NCBI GenBank assembly: GCA_910585745.1
Contig: CAJUFM010000023.1
Location: forward strand, 1-41,217
Length of the DNA: 41,217 bases
Reading direction: 5' to 3'
Origin: an uncultured Eubacterium sp.
Lineage (GTDB): Bacteria > Bacillota > Clostridia > Lachnospirales > Lachnospiraceae
This document shows positions 30,125 to 39,382 of this stretch, one piece after another. The notes beneath the pieces were generated by a model. The model saw nothing but the letters and a program-made list of their open reading frames with translations. It searched no databases and was not told the DNA's origin. A program made the position numbers and the translations under genes. Within the stretch, counting starts at the first letter, position 1, and every line of letters starts with the position of its first letter.

Positions 30125-31456
30125 TTAAAATCTGATCTCTTCTGCCTCTTCGTTCCGCAGATACGCTTCTACTCTTGGCCGGATCCTTATAAATGCCTGG
30201 GCTACAACAGGATCAAAATGACTGCCACTGGATTCCTCTATGATGCTATATGCCTTCTCTACTGACATGGCCTTTTTATAACATCGTTTGGAGATCAGGG
30301 CATCAAACACATCCGCCACTGCCATGATCCGTGCACAGAGAGGAATCTCTTCTCCCCTGAGTCCATCTGGATAACCCGAGCCATCCCATTTTTCATGATG
30401 GTATCTCGCCACCTGATGTGCCATATCCAGATACTCCCGGTCATCAATGGCGCCCATCGTGACATCTATGATCTTTCCTCCCTCAGAAGCATGCATTTTC
30501 ATTCGTTCAAACTCCTCATCCGTCAGTTTGCCCGGTTTCTGAAGTATGGTATCTGATATCTTGATCTTTCCTATATCGTGAAGCGGTGCCGCTTTCCACA
30601 GATTCTCCATATAGACTGTGTTAATCACTTCTCTATAAGAAACTTCCTTGGAAAGCTCTTCTGCGATCATTTCAGCATAAGCGCTGGTCCGCTTTACATG
30701 CTCTCCGGTCTCTCCATCCCGGCTCTCAATAAGATTAGCCATACCTACAATGGTCTTGTACTGCATATCCATGATCCGCTGATTATTCTCATAGCTTTCC
30801 ATCAGCTGCCGGTTCACAATCTTTCTGCCACTCCGGTAGACGATAGTCAGGCAGCCCAAAAGGACAATCACAATAACAACGATTGCTCCATTGCGCCAGA
30901 TCCTAATCTGGGCCAGTTCTTCCTCCATATCCTCCTTTGCCGCATCCACTACCTTTTTCGTTCGCTCATAATACTTATTAAAGGCATCGTTTGCTTCTTC
31001 CAAATGCTCTTCCATTACCGTACAGACATAATACTCCGCCGATTTAAAAGCACCATCGCGGCTAAACTTCAGAGCGATATCGATCTGGGTATCAAAACCA
31101 TTATAACTATTGGTAACCTGCCGGAACAGATCTTTCTCCTCCACATTAGTCAGCCGGGATTCAAACCCCCGGAACAGCTCGCGAATCTCTTTATCAAGTT
31201 CCTTTACCTGCTTTTCATAAATCTCATTTCTGCTGTCATCCGTATTCACAACATGGCTTGCCACCTGCGCCTGGATGCGGTACATGCGCTGATTGATCTC
31301 CGATAATATCCTGCGATTCTCGATATAACCGTCTATCAGGTTGTTGTATCTGTTGGTAATATTTTCCATATCCTTTAAAACGACAAAAAAACACCCAAAA
31401 CTTATGATCGCCGCAATTATAACAGCAAAAAAGATACGCTTTGTAATACCCCTCAC
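30125..31456 (-). CDS. Membrane sensor HD-GYP phosphodiesterase
   Basis: A 443-residue protein. One membrane helix (about 8-27), an extracytoplasmic all-helical domain of about 160 residues resembling a four-helix-bundle chemoreceptor sensor, and a second helix (NGAIVVIVIVLLGCLTIVY) come first. A short linker then leads to a complete HD-GYP domain. That domain has HDIGKIKISDTIL, ARYHHEKWDGSGYPDGLRGE, VADVFDALISKRCYKKA and SGSHFDPVVAQAF, so it should hydrolyse cyclic di-GMP. There is no GGDEF or receiver domain. Translation starts at GTG with AGGAGG ten nt upstream. It lies 38 nt after a lipoprotein sugar-binding gene with no transporter nearby, suggesting that the binding protein supplies the ligand signal. 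Confidence 0.88.
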   Translation of the reverse strand: MRGITKRIFFAVIIAAIISFGCFFVVLKDMENITNRYNNLIDGYIENRRILSEINQRMYRIQAQVASHVVNTDDSRNEIYEKQVKELDKEIRELFRGFESRLTNVEEKDLFRQVTNSYNGFDTQIDIALKFSRDGAFKSAEYYVCTVMEEHLEEANDAFNKYYERTKKVVDAAKEDMEEELAQIRIWRNGAIVVIVIVLLGCLTIVYRSGRKIVNRQLMESYENNQRIMDMQYKTIVGMANLIESRDGETGEHVKRTSAYAEMIAEELSKEVSYREVINTVYMENLWKAAPLHDIGKIKISDTILQKPGKLTDEEFERMKMHASEGGKIIDVTMGAIDDREYLDMAHQVARYHHEKWDGSGYPDGLRGEEIPLCARIMAVADVFDALISKRCYKKAMSVEKAYSIIEESSGSHFDPVVAQAFIRIRPRVEAYLRNEEAEEIRF

Positions 31457-31494
31457 TCTATACGCACCTCCTTACTTCTCCCTGATACAGCACA

Positions 31495-32730
31495 CTAATC
31501 TTCTTTAAGCGGAGCTTCTGTCGCCTTCACAAGATCATCCAGGACGTCCTGAAGTTTCAGATTATCTTTATTTCCTGAAATCATGATCATGCCAAATGCC
31601 GTGGAAGCATCCCAGAAATTTCCCCCTACATTTTGAACAATACTAAATTGCCTCTGATCCAGCAACGCCTTTAATGCCGGAGATTTCTGCACACTTTCTG
31701 ACTGAGCGGCTTTGATATTTGCCGGGCCTTCACCGGTCTCTTCATAAAAGCGTTTTTGATTCTGCTCATTGGTCAGCCAGATCGCCAGCTTCTGCGCCCA
31801 CTCCGGATGTTTTGTTGTTGCATTTATGCCCATCAGCTTATAACCGGAAAAACTTGCCATCTGTACCTGCTCCCCCAGAAGCGTATAGGTGGGCAGCTTC
31901 GCCGCTGCATAATGGTCTCCGTAAGTTTTGCTGACAACATCTACATTCCAGGTTCCACTTACTCCAGCAATGATCTCCCCTTTTTCTACCCCTTCTCTGA
32001 ACTCATCATTATTACCACTGAAAAATGCCTTACTGGATGAAATCCGAAGCATCGCCTCTGCCACATCAGTTCCCGCGTACTTCCCGCTTTTTTCGTTCCA
32101 GTTGCACTGATTAGTAACTCTGTCAGGATTCAGCTTCAATTCAAATCCCGCACCGCCAAAAAAAGAATAAATGTACCAGCCGCTGGACCAGTCCATATAT
32201 ACTTTCTTTCCAGCTTCCTCCGCCACTTTCAGGATCTGGTCAAAAGTCTTTATATCCTTTGCATTAAAAAATTCACTATTATAATATAAAAAATACCCGT
32301 TCGAAGCAGTCTTGGGACACGCATAAAGCTGTCCTTCACACATAGCACTCTGAACCGCAGGAGAATCCTCACCGCCACTCTCCGAGATCACCTTATCCGT
32401 TCCAAAAGTAATGGGCAAAAGAGATTTATGGGAAACAAGTTCATAGAGCTGATCATCCACGAAGGAAAAAACATCTGCGCTCCCCTCTACATTTTTCAGA
32501 TAATCTCCTTTAAAATCATTTTCATCTTCTACTCCAATATGTATATCAATCTCTGCCTGGTCTTTATAATTCTCACAAAACTCGTCTGACATCTCCCGCA
32601 ATATCTTCTGGTTTGCCTCAGGTCCCCATAATTTTAAAGATACAGTTTCTTTCTGCTCTTCCTTTTGACAAGAACACAATAGCCCGCATGCCACGACTAT
32701 GCACAGCATGAACATTACCCTTTTTCGCAT
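31495..32730 (-). CDS. Extracellular sugar-binding lipoprotein, orphan
   Basis: A 411-residue ABC-type solute-binding protein. Residues 1-20 are a lipoprotein signal with lipobox LCSC; Cys21 would be lipidated. The mature protein has the family-1 binding-protein pattern: VSLKLWGPEANQKILREMSD, ADVFSFVDDQLYELV, AMCEGQLYACPKTASNGYFL and, late, WAQKLAIWLTNEQNQKRFYE. This subfamily binds maltodextrins and other oligosaccharides. No permease or ATPase gene is in the window, so it either uses a distant transporter or serves as a sensor partner for the membrane HD-GYP protein encoded 38 nt downstream. A GGGGG site precedes the ATG. Confidence 0.88.
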   Translation of the reverse strand: MRKRVMFMLCIVVACGLLCSCQKEEQKETVSLKLWGPEANQKILREMSDEFCENYKDQAEIDIHIGVEDENDFKGDYLKNVEGSADVFSFVDDQLYELVSHKSLLPITFGTDKVISESGGEDSPAVQSAMCEGQLYACPKTASNGYFLYYNSEFFNAKDIKTFDQILKVAEEAGKKVYMDWSSGWYIYSFFGGAGFELKLNPDRVTNQCNWNEKSGKYAGTDVAEAMLRISSSKAFFSGNNDEFREGVEKGEIIAGVSGTWNVDVVSKTYGDHYAAAKLPTYTLLGEQVQMASFSGYKLMGINATTKHPEWAQKLAIWLTNEQNQKRFYEETGEGPANIKAAQSESVQKSPALKALLDQRQFSIVQNVGGNFWDASTAFGMIMISGNKDNLKLQDVLDDLVKATEAPLKED

Positions 32731-33041
32731 GTCATTTCCCCCTTTAGTATTTAAACATAAAGATCAACGATTTCGTCATAAACCGACAGCAGTTAGCACA
32801 TTATCATCGAGCTAGCTCTCCTATTATATTATACTACAATATACCTCTTAAAAGCAACATAATATGTCATTGTTTCTTAAAATTCTGGAGTATTTATGAT
32901 ACATATTTACGGCATTTCATAATTCAATGCACCAAATGAAAAAGAACTTCATATCCAGCCCCTGCCAAAATGAAACCGTTACACCAGCAGTGAAAGATCA
33001 TGAAGTCCTGTCCTGTTTTCATAATAATCTGGATTAAGTTT
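32731..33041. other. Intergenic region, mostly empty
   Basis: This 311-nt stretch lies between yajC and the binding-protein gene, both on the minus strand. The half nearest the binding-protein gene holds its promoter and a leader of about 90 nt with the palindrome GAGCTAGCTC. The other half is unremarkable. I found no clear terminator for yajC, no RNA gene and no open frame worth calling. Confidence 0.6.
32828..32857 (-). promoter_or_regulatory. Promoter of the binding-protein/HD-GYP unit
   Basis: On the minus strand a perfect TATAAT (32828-32833) lies 18 nt after TTGCTT (32852-32857). Start would be near 32820, giving a leader of about 90 nt. Confidence 0.55.
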
Positions 33042-33311
33042 TTACTCTGCCTTTTCCACCTCTACGATTGCTTCTTTTTTCATCGGAATACGGCAGTTTT
33101 TGTTGCTTCCGAACTCGACGATCACGACATCCTCCGTCATGTCGATGACTACTCCATAGAAGCCGCTGGTTGTAAGAATACTGTCACCAACTGCCACAGC
33201 AGCAACCATCGCTTCGTGCTCCTTCTCTTTTTTTCTCTGGGGACGGATCATCAAGAAATAAAATACTGCGATGATAACTACCCATACAAAAAGCATGTAA
33301 TACGTTTCCAT
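33042..33311 (-). CDS. yajC: Preprotein translocase accessory subunit YajC
   Basis: Small membrane protein that associates with SecDF and SecYEG. The 89 residues have one N-terminal helix (MLFVWVVIIAVFYFLMI) followed by the family signature RPQRKKEKEHEAMVAAVAVG, then SILTTSGFYGVVIDMTED. AGGAGG precedes the ATG. It follows tgt by 28 nt, and the tgt-yajC order is conserved in most bacteria. secD and secF, often next, are not in the window. Confidence 0.95.
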   Translation of the reverse strand: METYYMLFVWVVIIAVFYFLMIRPQRKKEKEHEAMVAAVAVGDSILTTSGFYGVVIDMTEDVVIVEFGSNKNCRIPMKKEAIVEVEKAE

Positions 33312-33339
33312 TCTTGTACCTCCTGAATACTGTTCAGAT

Positions 33340-34479
33340 TTAATATCCTTCGGAACTCATTAAATCTATCTTTTTCTTTTTATATTCTGCAAAACGGTTG
33401 TTTTCGATCGCTTCGCGAATCTCATTCATCATTGTATTATAAAAATACAGATTATGCAAGACTAATAATCGAAGTCCCAGCATTTCTTTTGCTTTCAACA
33501 GATGCCGGATGTAGCTTCTTGAATAGTGACGGCACGCCGGACACTGGCAGCCCTCTTCCACAGGGCGCTCATCCAGCTCAAACCGCTTATTCATCAGATT
33601 CATTTTTCCCAGATTGGTATAAGCATGACCGTGGCGGCCGTTTCTTGCAGGGTAGACGCAGTCAAAGAAATCCACGCCTCTCTCCACACCCTCCAGTATA
33701 TTTTCCGGCGTCCCCACTCCCATCAGATACACCGGCTTATCCTGGGGAAGCGCTGGCACCACCTCATCCAATATGCGGTACATCTCCTCATGGCTTTCTC
33801 CCACCGCCAGACCTCCCACAGCATAGCCGTCCAGATCCATTTCACCGATCTGCTGGGCATGCCGGATACGGATATCCTCAAAGGTGCCTCCCTGATTGAT
33901 ACCAAAGAGCAGCTGCTCTTTGTTCAGCGTGTCCTCTCTGGCATTCAGCCGCTCCATCTCTTTTTTGCAGCGCTCCAGCCACCTGGTAGTCCTCGCCACA
34001 GAGGCCTCCATATAATCTCTGGTGGCAGGATGGGGCGGGCATTCATCGAATGCCATGGCAATGGTGGAAGCAAGATTGGACTGGATCTGCATGCTTTCCT
34101 CCGGCCCCATAAATATCTTTCTTCCATCGATATGGGAGTTGAAATAAACCCCCTCTTCTTTGATCTTCCGCAGCCCCGCCAGGGAAAATACCTGAAAGCC
34201 GCCGGAGTCCGTCAGGATCGGCCGGTCCCAGTTCATAAACCGGTGAAGCCCCCCCATTTTTCTCACCACATCGTCTCCCGGCCTCACATGAAGATGATAG
34301 GTGTTGGACAGTTCCACCTGGGTGCCGATCTCTTTTAGATCCACCGATGACACTGCCCCTTTGATGGCAGCTGCCGTTCCCACATTCATAAACACCGGCG
34401 TCAGGATATCACCGTGAGGTGTTTTCATCACTCCGCTGCGCGCCTTCCCCTCCTGGGCTTTTATTGAAAATCGCTTCAT
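33340..34479 (-). CDS. tgt: tRNA-guanine transglycosylase (queuine tRNA-ribosyltransferase)
   Basis: Exchanges guanine at wobble position 34 of GUN-anticodon tRNAs for preQ1 or queuine. The 379-residue TIM-barrel enzyme has the active-site DSGGFQVFSL with its Asp, RARxxLPxDKPVYLMGVGTP-like text (here VVPALPQDKPVYLMGVGTP), DCVYPARNGRHGHAYT, and the zinc site CQCPACRHYSRSYIRHLL. The start overlaps the upstream small gene by 4 nt (ATGA), suggesting coupled translation. Confidence 0.97.
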   Translation of the reverse strand: MKRFSIKAQEGKARSGVMKTPHGDILTPVFMNVGTAAAIKGAVSSVDLKEIGTQVELSNTYHLHVRPGDDVVRKMGGLHRFMNWDRPILTDSGGFQVFSLAGLRKIKEEGVYFNSHIDGRKIFMGPEESMQIQSNLASTIAMAFDECPPHPATRDYMEASVARTTRWLERCKKEMERLNAREDTLNKEQLLFGINQGGTFEDIRIRHAQQIGEMDLDGYAVGGLAVGESHEEMYRILDEVVPALPQDKPVYLMGVGTPENILEGVERGVDFFDCVYPARNGRHGHAYTNLGKMNLMNKRFELDERPVEEGCQCPACRHYSRSYIRHLLKAKEMLGLRLLVLHNLYFYNTMMNEIREAIENNRFAEYKKKKIDLMSSEGY

Positions 34480-34748
34480 TTATCTGTCTTTCCTCCCCAA
34501 AGTTTCGCAAAACGTATATACAGCCACAGCATGATCGGGATCAGGATCGATGCCCCCAGACATGCCTTGAACAATCCTCCAGATGCGGGTGAAGTTGTCA
34601 GCGCCGCAATCAGTGTAACAATGTAGAGCAGCACCAGCAACACTACGCCCGCCATGGCAGTGATGCGGACTCCTCTGGGATAAGAACTGACCGGCATCTC
34701 CTGTTCAGTCCCCTGTTCTTTCTTCTGTTCTTTAATCTGTTCATTCAT
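34476..34748 (-). CDS. Small membrane protein, unknown function
   Basis: A 90-residue protein with a charged, Gln/Glu-rich cytosolic N-terminus (about 25 residues) and two predicted membrane helices (ITAMAGVVLLVLLYIVTLI and ACLGASILIPIMLWLYIRF). I do not recognise a family beyond small two-helix proteins of Lachnospiraceae. It overlaps rarA by 8 nt at its start and tgt by 4 nt at its end, so it is translated within the rarA-tgt block; this supports its being a real gene. Confidence 0.75.
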   Translation of the reverse strand: MNEQIKEQKKEQGTEQEMPVSSYPRGVRITAMAGVVLLVLLYIVTLIAALTTSPASGGLFKACLGASILIPIMLWLYIRFAKLWGGKTDK

Positions 34749-36081
34749 GTTCCAGCGCTTCCTTTCCGCCTTTTATTCTCATTAAATGCTCTTTTAACTT
34801 TTTCTCACACCCCTGATCAGACAGTGTATAAAACCTCTCATCTTTCGCCTCATCCGGCAGATACTGCTGATCTACATAATGGTTTTCGTAGCTGTGGGCA
34901 TATTTATAACCAATGCCATGCCCCAGCTTTGCCGCCCCCTTATAATGGGAATCCTGGAGATAGGAGGGGATGCGGTAATTGGGATGAGATGCTACATATT
35001 CCATCGCAGCATCAATAGCCACGATGGCTGAATTGCTCTTCGGTGCACATGCCACGTAAGCTGCCGCCTGGGCCAGCACGATACGTGCCTCCGGCATTCC
35101 CAGCCGCTCCACTGCCTGAGCCGCCTGAGTCGCCACTACCAGCGCCTGGGGATCGGCATTGGATACATCCTCAGAAGCACAGATCATGATCCTCCGGGCG
35201 ATAAAACGGATATCCTCGCCAGCATAGAGCATCCGCGCCAGATAGTACACCGCCGCATCCGGATCTGATCCCCGCATACTCTTGATGAATGCCGAGATGG
35301 TATCGTAGTGGTTATCTCCGGTTTTATCATACCGCAGTGTCCGCTTCTGAATACACTCTTCTGCCACCTCCAGCGTAATATGGATCTTTCCGTCCCCGCT
35401 CCGCTCCGTGGTCAGCACGCCGAGCTCTATGGCGTTCAGCGCTGTCCTGGCATCCCCTCCACTGATATCAGCAAGAAAATCTAATGCTTCCTTATCAATC
35501 TCTGCCTGATAGCTTCCCAGCCCCCGCTCTTTGTCTGCCAGCGCCCGGCAGATCAGATCCCGGATGTTTTCCTCCGATAATGGATGAAGTTCAAAAATGA
35601 TCGAGCGGGAGATCAGCGCCCCATTGACCTCAAAATAAGGATTTTCCGTCGTAGCACCGATCAGTACCACCGTCCCGTCCTCCACAAAGGGAAGCAGATA
35701 GTCCTGCTGCCCTTTGTTGAATCGATGGATCTCATCAATAAACAAAATGGTTTTTCTGGTATACATGCCAGCATTTTCCTTAGCCTTCCGGATAACCTCT
35801 TCCATGTCCTTCTTCCCGGCAGAGGTGGCATTGATCTGGAGGAATTCAGCCTTTGTGGTTCCCGCGATCACCTTTGCCAGCGTCGTCTTTCCGGTCCCAG
35901 GCGGACCGAACAAAAGGATCGAACTTAGTTTATCCGCCTGGATCGCCCGGTAAAGCAGCTTGTCCTTCCCTATTATGTGCTCCTGTCCAACTACTTCATC
36001 CAGTGTTCTGGGACGGAGCCTGGAAGCAAGGGGAGATTCCTTTTCTTTATTTTTTTCATTCATGTATTCCAGTAGATCCAT
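34741..36081 (-). CDS. rarA: Replication-associated recombination protein RarA (MgsA)
   Basis: Clamp-loader-like AAA+ ATPase that acts at stalled replication forks and interacts with single-strand-binding protein. The 446 residues show SRLRPRTLDEVVGQEHIIG, Walker A in FGPPGTGKTTLAKV, Walker B in LFIDEIHRFNKGQQD, sensor 1 in LIGATTENPYFEVN, and the C-terminal tetramerisation domain with MRGSDPDAAVYYLARMLYAG. GGGAGG precedes the ATG. It overlaps yigZ by 22 nt. Confidence 0.96.
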   Translation of the reverse strand: MDLLEYMNEKNKEKESPLASRLRPRTLDEVVGQEHIIGKDKLLYRAIQADKLSSILLFGPPGTGKTTLAKVIAGTTKAEFLQINATSAGKKDMEEVIRKAKENAGMYTRKTILFIDEIHRFNKGQQDYLLPFVEDGTVVLIGATTENPYFEVNGALISRSIIFELHPLSEENIRDLICRALADKERGLGSYQAEIDKEALDFLADISGGDARTALNAIELGVLTTERSGDGKIHITLEVAEECIQKRTLRYDKTGDNHYDTISAFIKSMRGSDPDAAVYYLARMLYAGEDIRFIARRIMICASEDVSNADPQALVVATQAAQAVERLGMPEARIVLAQAAAYVACAPKSNSAIVAIDAAMEYVASHPNYRIPSYLQDSHYKGAAKLGHGIGYKYAHSYENHYVDQQYLPDEAKDERFYTLSDQGCEKKLKEHLMRIKGGKEALEHE

Positions 36082-36692
36082 GTCTCTTCCTCCCTGTCTA
36101 TCCCTGTTCTTCCTCCGGTCTTTTCTGTCACTTCCCGCTCCAGTATATCTGCCTTCTGGGCAGGAACCAGATAGGTAAGCTCCACCTTTTCCCCATATAC
36201 CGCATCTTTTTCCGGAAGTTCAAGCCCCGCCGCAATATGCTGAATCTTTCCGAGTCCATTATAGTCTGTCACAAAATGCACCAGACAGCCACGAATCTTT
36301 TCCCTGATCACGCAGTTCTCCAGTCCGGCTTTTACCGCCGCCGAATACGCCCGCACCAGTCCACCGGTGCCCAGCAGGGTTCCCCCAAAATAGCGGGTCA
36401 CCACCACAAGAACATTGTGCAGTCCCTGTCCCGTCAGTACATCCATCATCGGCCTCCCAGCCGTTCCAGAGGGTTCCCCGTCATCACTGCAGCGCTCTGT
36501 CTCATTCTTTTCTCCCACCACATAGGCAAAACAGTTGTGTCTCGCATCATAATATTTTTTCCGCACCTGAGAAAGATATGCCAGCGCCTCCTCCTCTGTC
36601 TGTATGGGAAATATACTGGCGATAAAACGGGACTTTTTCTCTACCACTTCGCCAGTGCCCCCCTCGGCCACAATTTTCAGGGATCCTTCCAT
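36060..36692 (-). CDS. yigZ: YigZ/IMPACT family protein
   Basis: A 210-residue member of the UPF0029/IMPACT family. The N-terminal domain has KKSRFIASIFPIQTEEEA, DARHNCFAYVVG and the hallmark DDGEPSGTAGRPMMDVL, then VVVTRYFGGTLLGTGGLVRA. The C-terminal DUF1949-like domain follows. Eukaryotic IMPACT proteins affect GCN2 signalling; the bacterial role is unsettled and may involve translation or nucleic-acid binding. It is first in the yigZ-rarA-small membrane protein-tgt-yajC unit. Confidence 0.94.
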   Translation of the reverse strand: MEGSLKIVAEGGTGEVVEKKSRFIASIFPIQTEEEALAYLSQVRKKYYDARHNCFAYVVGEKNETERCSDDGEPSGTAGRPMMDVLTGQGLHNVLVVVTRYFGGTLLGTGGLVRAYSAAVKAGLENCVIREKIRGCLVHFVTDYNGLGKIQHIAAGLELPEKDAVYGEKVELTYLVPAQKADILEREVTEKTGGRTGIDREEETWIYWNT

Positions 36693-36769
36693 GTCGCACC
36701 TGTCCTTTCCCCATCAAAAGATCATAATGCCAGGGCTAAAATATCCTTTTACCCCAGCAACATATCACT

Positions 36770-36798
36770 AGTTTACTAATTTTTCTTTTCCTTTGCAA
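36770..36798 (-). promoter_or_regulatory. Promoter of the yigZ-yajC unit
   Basis: On the minus strand TTGCAA (36793-36798) and TAAACT (36770-36775) are 17 nt apart. TTGCAA is its own complement, so it is also readable on the plus strand, upstream of a TATACT (36809-36814) that could be the -10 box of the divergent penicillin-binding protein gene with a different -35. Confidence 0.45.
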
Positions 36799-36883
36799 GA
36801 GTTTTTGGTATACTATCCTTAGAATATGTCAAACATCCCAGCCCATACCGGACTGGATTCCAATAGAAAGGTTTGATCTTCTT

Positions 36884-39289
36884 ATGAATTATAGCAGAAA
36901 AAGCGTGCTGGCGAAAGCAAAGTCTCTCAAATCGCCCGCCACTCACCGCATACACAAGCTAAAAGTACTGGCTGCCAGACTGATCCTGATCTTTTTGGTG
37001 ATCTGTGCTGTCACAGGGATCAGCGGGCTTGCCGGAATCATCAATGGACTAATGGAGACGGCCCCCAGTATCGAATCCATCAATGTAGTGCCGGAAGGAT
37101 ATGCCACAACGATCCTAAATTCCAAGGGCAAAGTCGTTCAGACACTGGTAGGAAGAGAAGCGAACCGGGAATATGCTACTTTGGAACAGATCCCGGCTCA
37201 TCTTCAGGATGCCTTTGTAGCAATCGAGGACGAACGTTTCTGGACCCACGACGGCATTGACTTACGAGGAATCTTTCGTGCCATCTACAGCGCACTGACC
37301 AATGGCGGCGAGTTCCGCCAGGGCGCCAGCACTCTCACCCAGCAGCTCCTGAAAAACCAGGTCTTTGGAGGCGGAGAAGAACACACACTGGTGCAGAAGA
37401 TCGAGCGTAAGATCCAGGAACAGTATCTGGCGATACAATTAGAGAATAAGCTGACAAAAAACCAGATCCTGGAATATTACCTGAACACGATAAACCTTGG
37501 CCAGAACACCCTTGGAGTGCAGGCCGCCTCAAAACGGTATTTTAATAAGGATGTTTCGGAACTGACTATATCAGAATCCGCTGTCCTGGCTGGTATCACC
37601 CAGAACCCATCCGGATACAACCCCATTACCCACCCAAAGAAAAATGCGAAGAAGCGTGCTACAGTTCTCTCTTATATGAAGAAACAGGGGCGCATCACTT
37701 CTGACGAATATGACAAAGCCATGGCGGATAAAGTATATGCCCGGATCAAATCCGTGAATAAGGAAACTGCAGCTCTCTCCGGCCCCACATCTTATTTTAC
37801 CGATTCCCTGATCGACCAGGTGATCGCCGACATGAAAGAAGAATTGGGATACACCGAAACCCAGGCATACAATGCCCTATACCGGGGCGGACTGACGATC
37901 CACTCCACCCAGGATTCTTCCATGCAGAAGATCTGCGACAAGGTGATCAACAACAATGCCTATTATCCTGTGGACTCCACCTATCAGCTGAATTACCAGC
38001 TCACTGTGACAGACTCCAAAGGAAAGGCCCGCAATTATAATGCTGGAACAATGAAAAACTGGTTTGCCAAGGAGAAAAAGAAGGAGATCAGCCTGTATTA
38101 TAATGATAAAAAGGGCGCCAAAAAGTATATAGAAACCTATAAAAAAGCAATGAGCAAGGGGAAAAATGTAGAGGGAGAAAAGATCGAATATGTGATCCAG
38201 CCCCAGGCCTCATTTGTAGTCATGGACCAGCACACTGGCCAGGTCAAAGCCATCGCTGGCGGCCGGGGGAAAAAGACCGCCAGCCGGACATTGAACCGCG
38301 CCACTTTATCCCTGCGCCAGCCCGGTTCCACTTTTAAAGTCCTTTCTACCTACCTGCCGGCACTGGACACTTCCGGCATGAACCTTGCCACCGTCCAGGT
38401 AGACGAGCCATACTACTATCCGGGCACAAAACGTCTTGTAAAAAACTGGTATCCTGGATACCGTGGTCCTAGTACAATCCGCAAAGCCATTGCTAACTCC
38501 ATGAATGTAATTGCAGTTAAGACACTGGAGCAGGTTACACCCAAGATTGGTTATGATTATTTATTAAATCTAGGTTTCACCTCGCTTGTGGACAGCTATA
38601 CTGACCCCTCCGGGAAAATCTTTACTGACATTTCACTTCCCATGGCGCTGGGTGGTCTGACCAAAGGAGTATCAAATCTGGAATTAACTTCCGCTTTTGC
38701 CAGTATCGCCAATAACGGCGTTTACAACAGACCAACCTTTTACACAAAAGTGATCGATCACAACGGAAATGTTCTGCTGGATAATCTGCCAAAGAAAGAA
38801 AAAAAGACTTCAGAAGATAAAACCGATACTGTCTTCACAACACCTACCAGCAAGCAGGTTATGAAGGATTCCACCGCATGGCTTCTGACGGATGCCATGA
38901 AAGATGTGATCAACGCCGGCACTGGAACGGCACTGAGATTTTCAGAAATTGATATGCCTCTGGCTGGAAAGACTGGTACTACCACCGACAACAAGGATCT
39001 CTGGTTTGTGGGATACACACCCTATCTGACTGCCGGAGTCTGGGGCGGTTTTGATGCCAGTGAAAAACAAAATAACACCACGTATCATAAAACGATCTGG
39101 AAAGCGATCATGGAAAGAATAAACAAACGTTATGAGAAAAAAGATTTTGAGAAACCGGATTCGGTGGTTTCCGCCTACGTTTGCCTCCAATGCGGAAAGC
39201 TAGTGACAGACGGAACCCACACATCCACAAGAATAAAAGAATACTTTGCCAAAGGCAGCATACCATCAGAGACCTGTACCGGCCACTAA
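36884..39289 (+). CDS. Class A penicillin-binding protein (bifunctional transglycosylase/transpeptidase)
   Basis: Builds and cross-links peptidoglycan at the outer face of the membrane. An N-terminal basic cytosolic tail is followed by a membrane helix (about 28-50). The GT51 glycosyltransferase domain has the catalytic Glu in VAIEDERFW (near 115), GASTLTQQLLKNQ, and KIQEQYLAIQLE with ILEYYLNTINLG. The transpeptidase domain has SxxK in PGSTFKVLS (near 480), SxN in ANSMNVIAVK (near 540) and KTGT in LAGKTGTTTDNK (near 695). A Cys-containing tail (VCLQCGKLVTDG, then SETCTGH) is typical of Clostridia. The 801-residue length is normal for the PBP1A type. It is divergent from yigZ. Confidence 0.95.
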   Translation: MNYSRKSVLAKAKSLKSPATHRIHKLKVLAARLILIFLVICAVTGISGLAGIINGLMETAPSIESINVVPEGYATTILNSKGKVVQTLVGREANREYATLEQIPAHLQDAFVAIEDERFWTHDGIDLRGIFRAIYSALTNGGEFRQGASTLTQQLLKNQVFGGGEEHTLVQKIERKIQEQYLAIQLENKLTKNQILEYYLNTINLGQNTLGVQAASKRYFNKDVSELTISESAVLAGITQNPSGYNPITHPKKNAKKRATVLSYMKKQGRITSDEYDKAMADKVYARIKSVNKETAALSGPTSYFTDSLIDQVIADMKEELGYTETQAYNALYRGGLTIHSTQDSSMQKICDKVINNNAYYPVDSTYQLNYQLTVTDSKGKARNYNAGTMKNWFAKEKKKEISLYYNDKKGAKKYIETYKKAMSKGKNVEGEKIEYVIQPQASFVVMDQHTGQVKAIAGGRGKKTASRTLNRATLSLRQPGSTFKVLSTYLPALDTSGMNLATVQVDEPYYYPGTKRLVKNWYPGYRGPSTIRKAIANSMNVIAVKTLEQVTPKIGYDYLLNLGFTSLVDSYTDPSGKIFTDISLPMALGGLTKGVSNLELTSAFASIANNGVYNRPTFYTKVIDHNGNVLLDNLPKKEKKTSEDKTDTVFTTPTSKQVMKDSTAWLLTDAMKDVINAGTGTALRFSEIDMPLAGKTGTTTDNKDLWFVGYTPYLTAGVWGGFDASEKQNNTTYHKTIWKAIMERINKRYEKKDFEKPDSVVSAYVCLQCGKLVTDGTHTSTRIKEYFAKGSIPSETCTGH

Positions 39290-39344
39290 AACAATCAATA
39301 CTAAGTTTCTGCTGCATTTACACAATGTAATCTTATCGGTATTC

Positions 39345-39377
39345 AGCCCAGCGGGTTCAAATTGGCACCGCCGGGCT
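39345..39377. terminator. Hairpin between convergent genes
   Basis: AGCCCAGCGG (39345-39354) and CCGCCGGGCT (39368-39377) pair at nine of ten positions. It lies between the ends of the penicillin-binding protein gene and rfbD and could serve both; the T-run is poor on both strands. Confidence 0.5.
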
Positions 39378-39382
39378 GGTAT

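Noticed and set aside
30578..31306. Long frame of 242 codons opposite the HD-GYP sensor gene
   Set aside because: Antisense shadow of a gene with clear motifs.
33526..34338. Long frame of 270 codons opposite tgt
   Set aside because: Antisense to a secure gene; its composition is that of a mirrored coding strand and it has no start signal.
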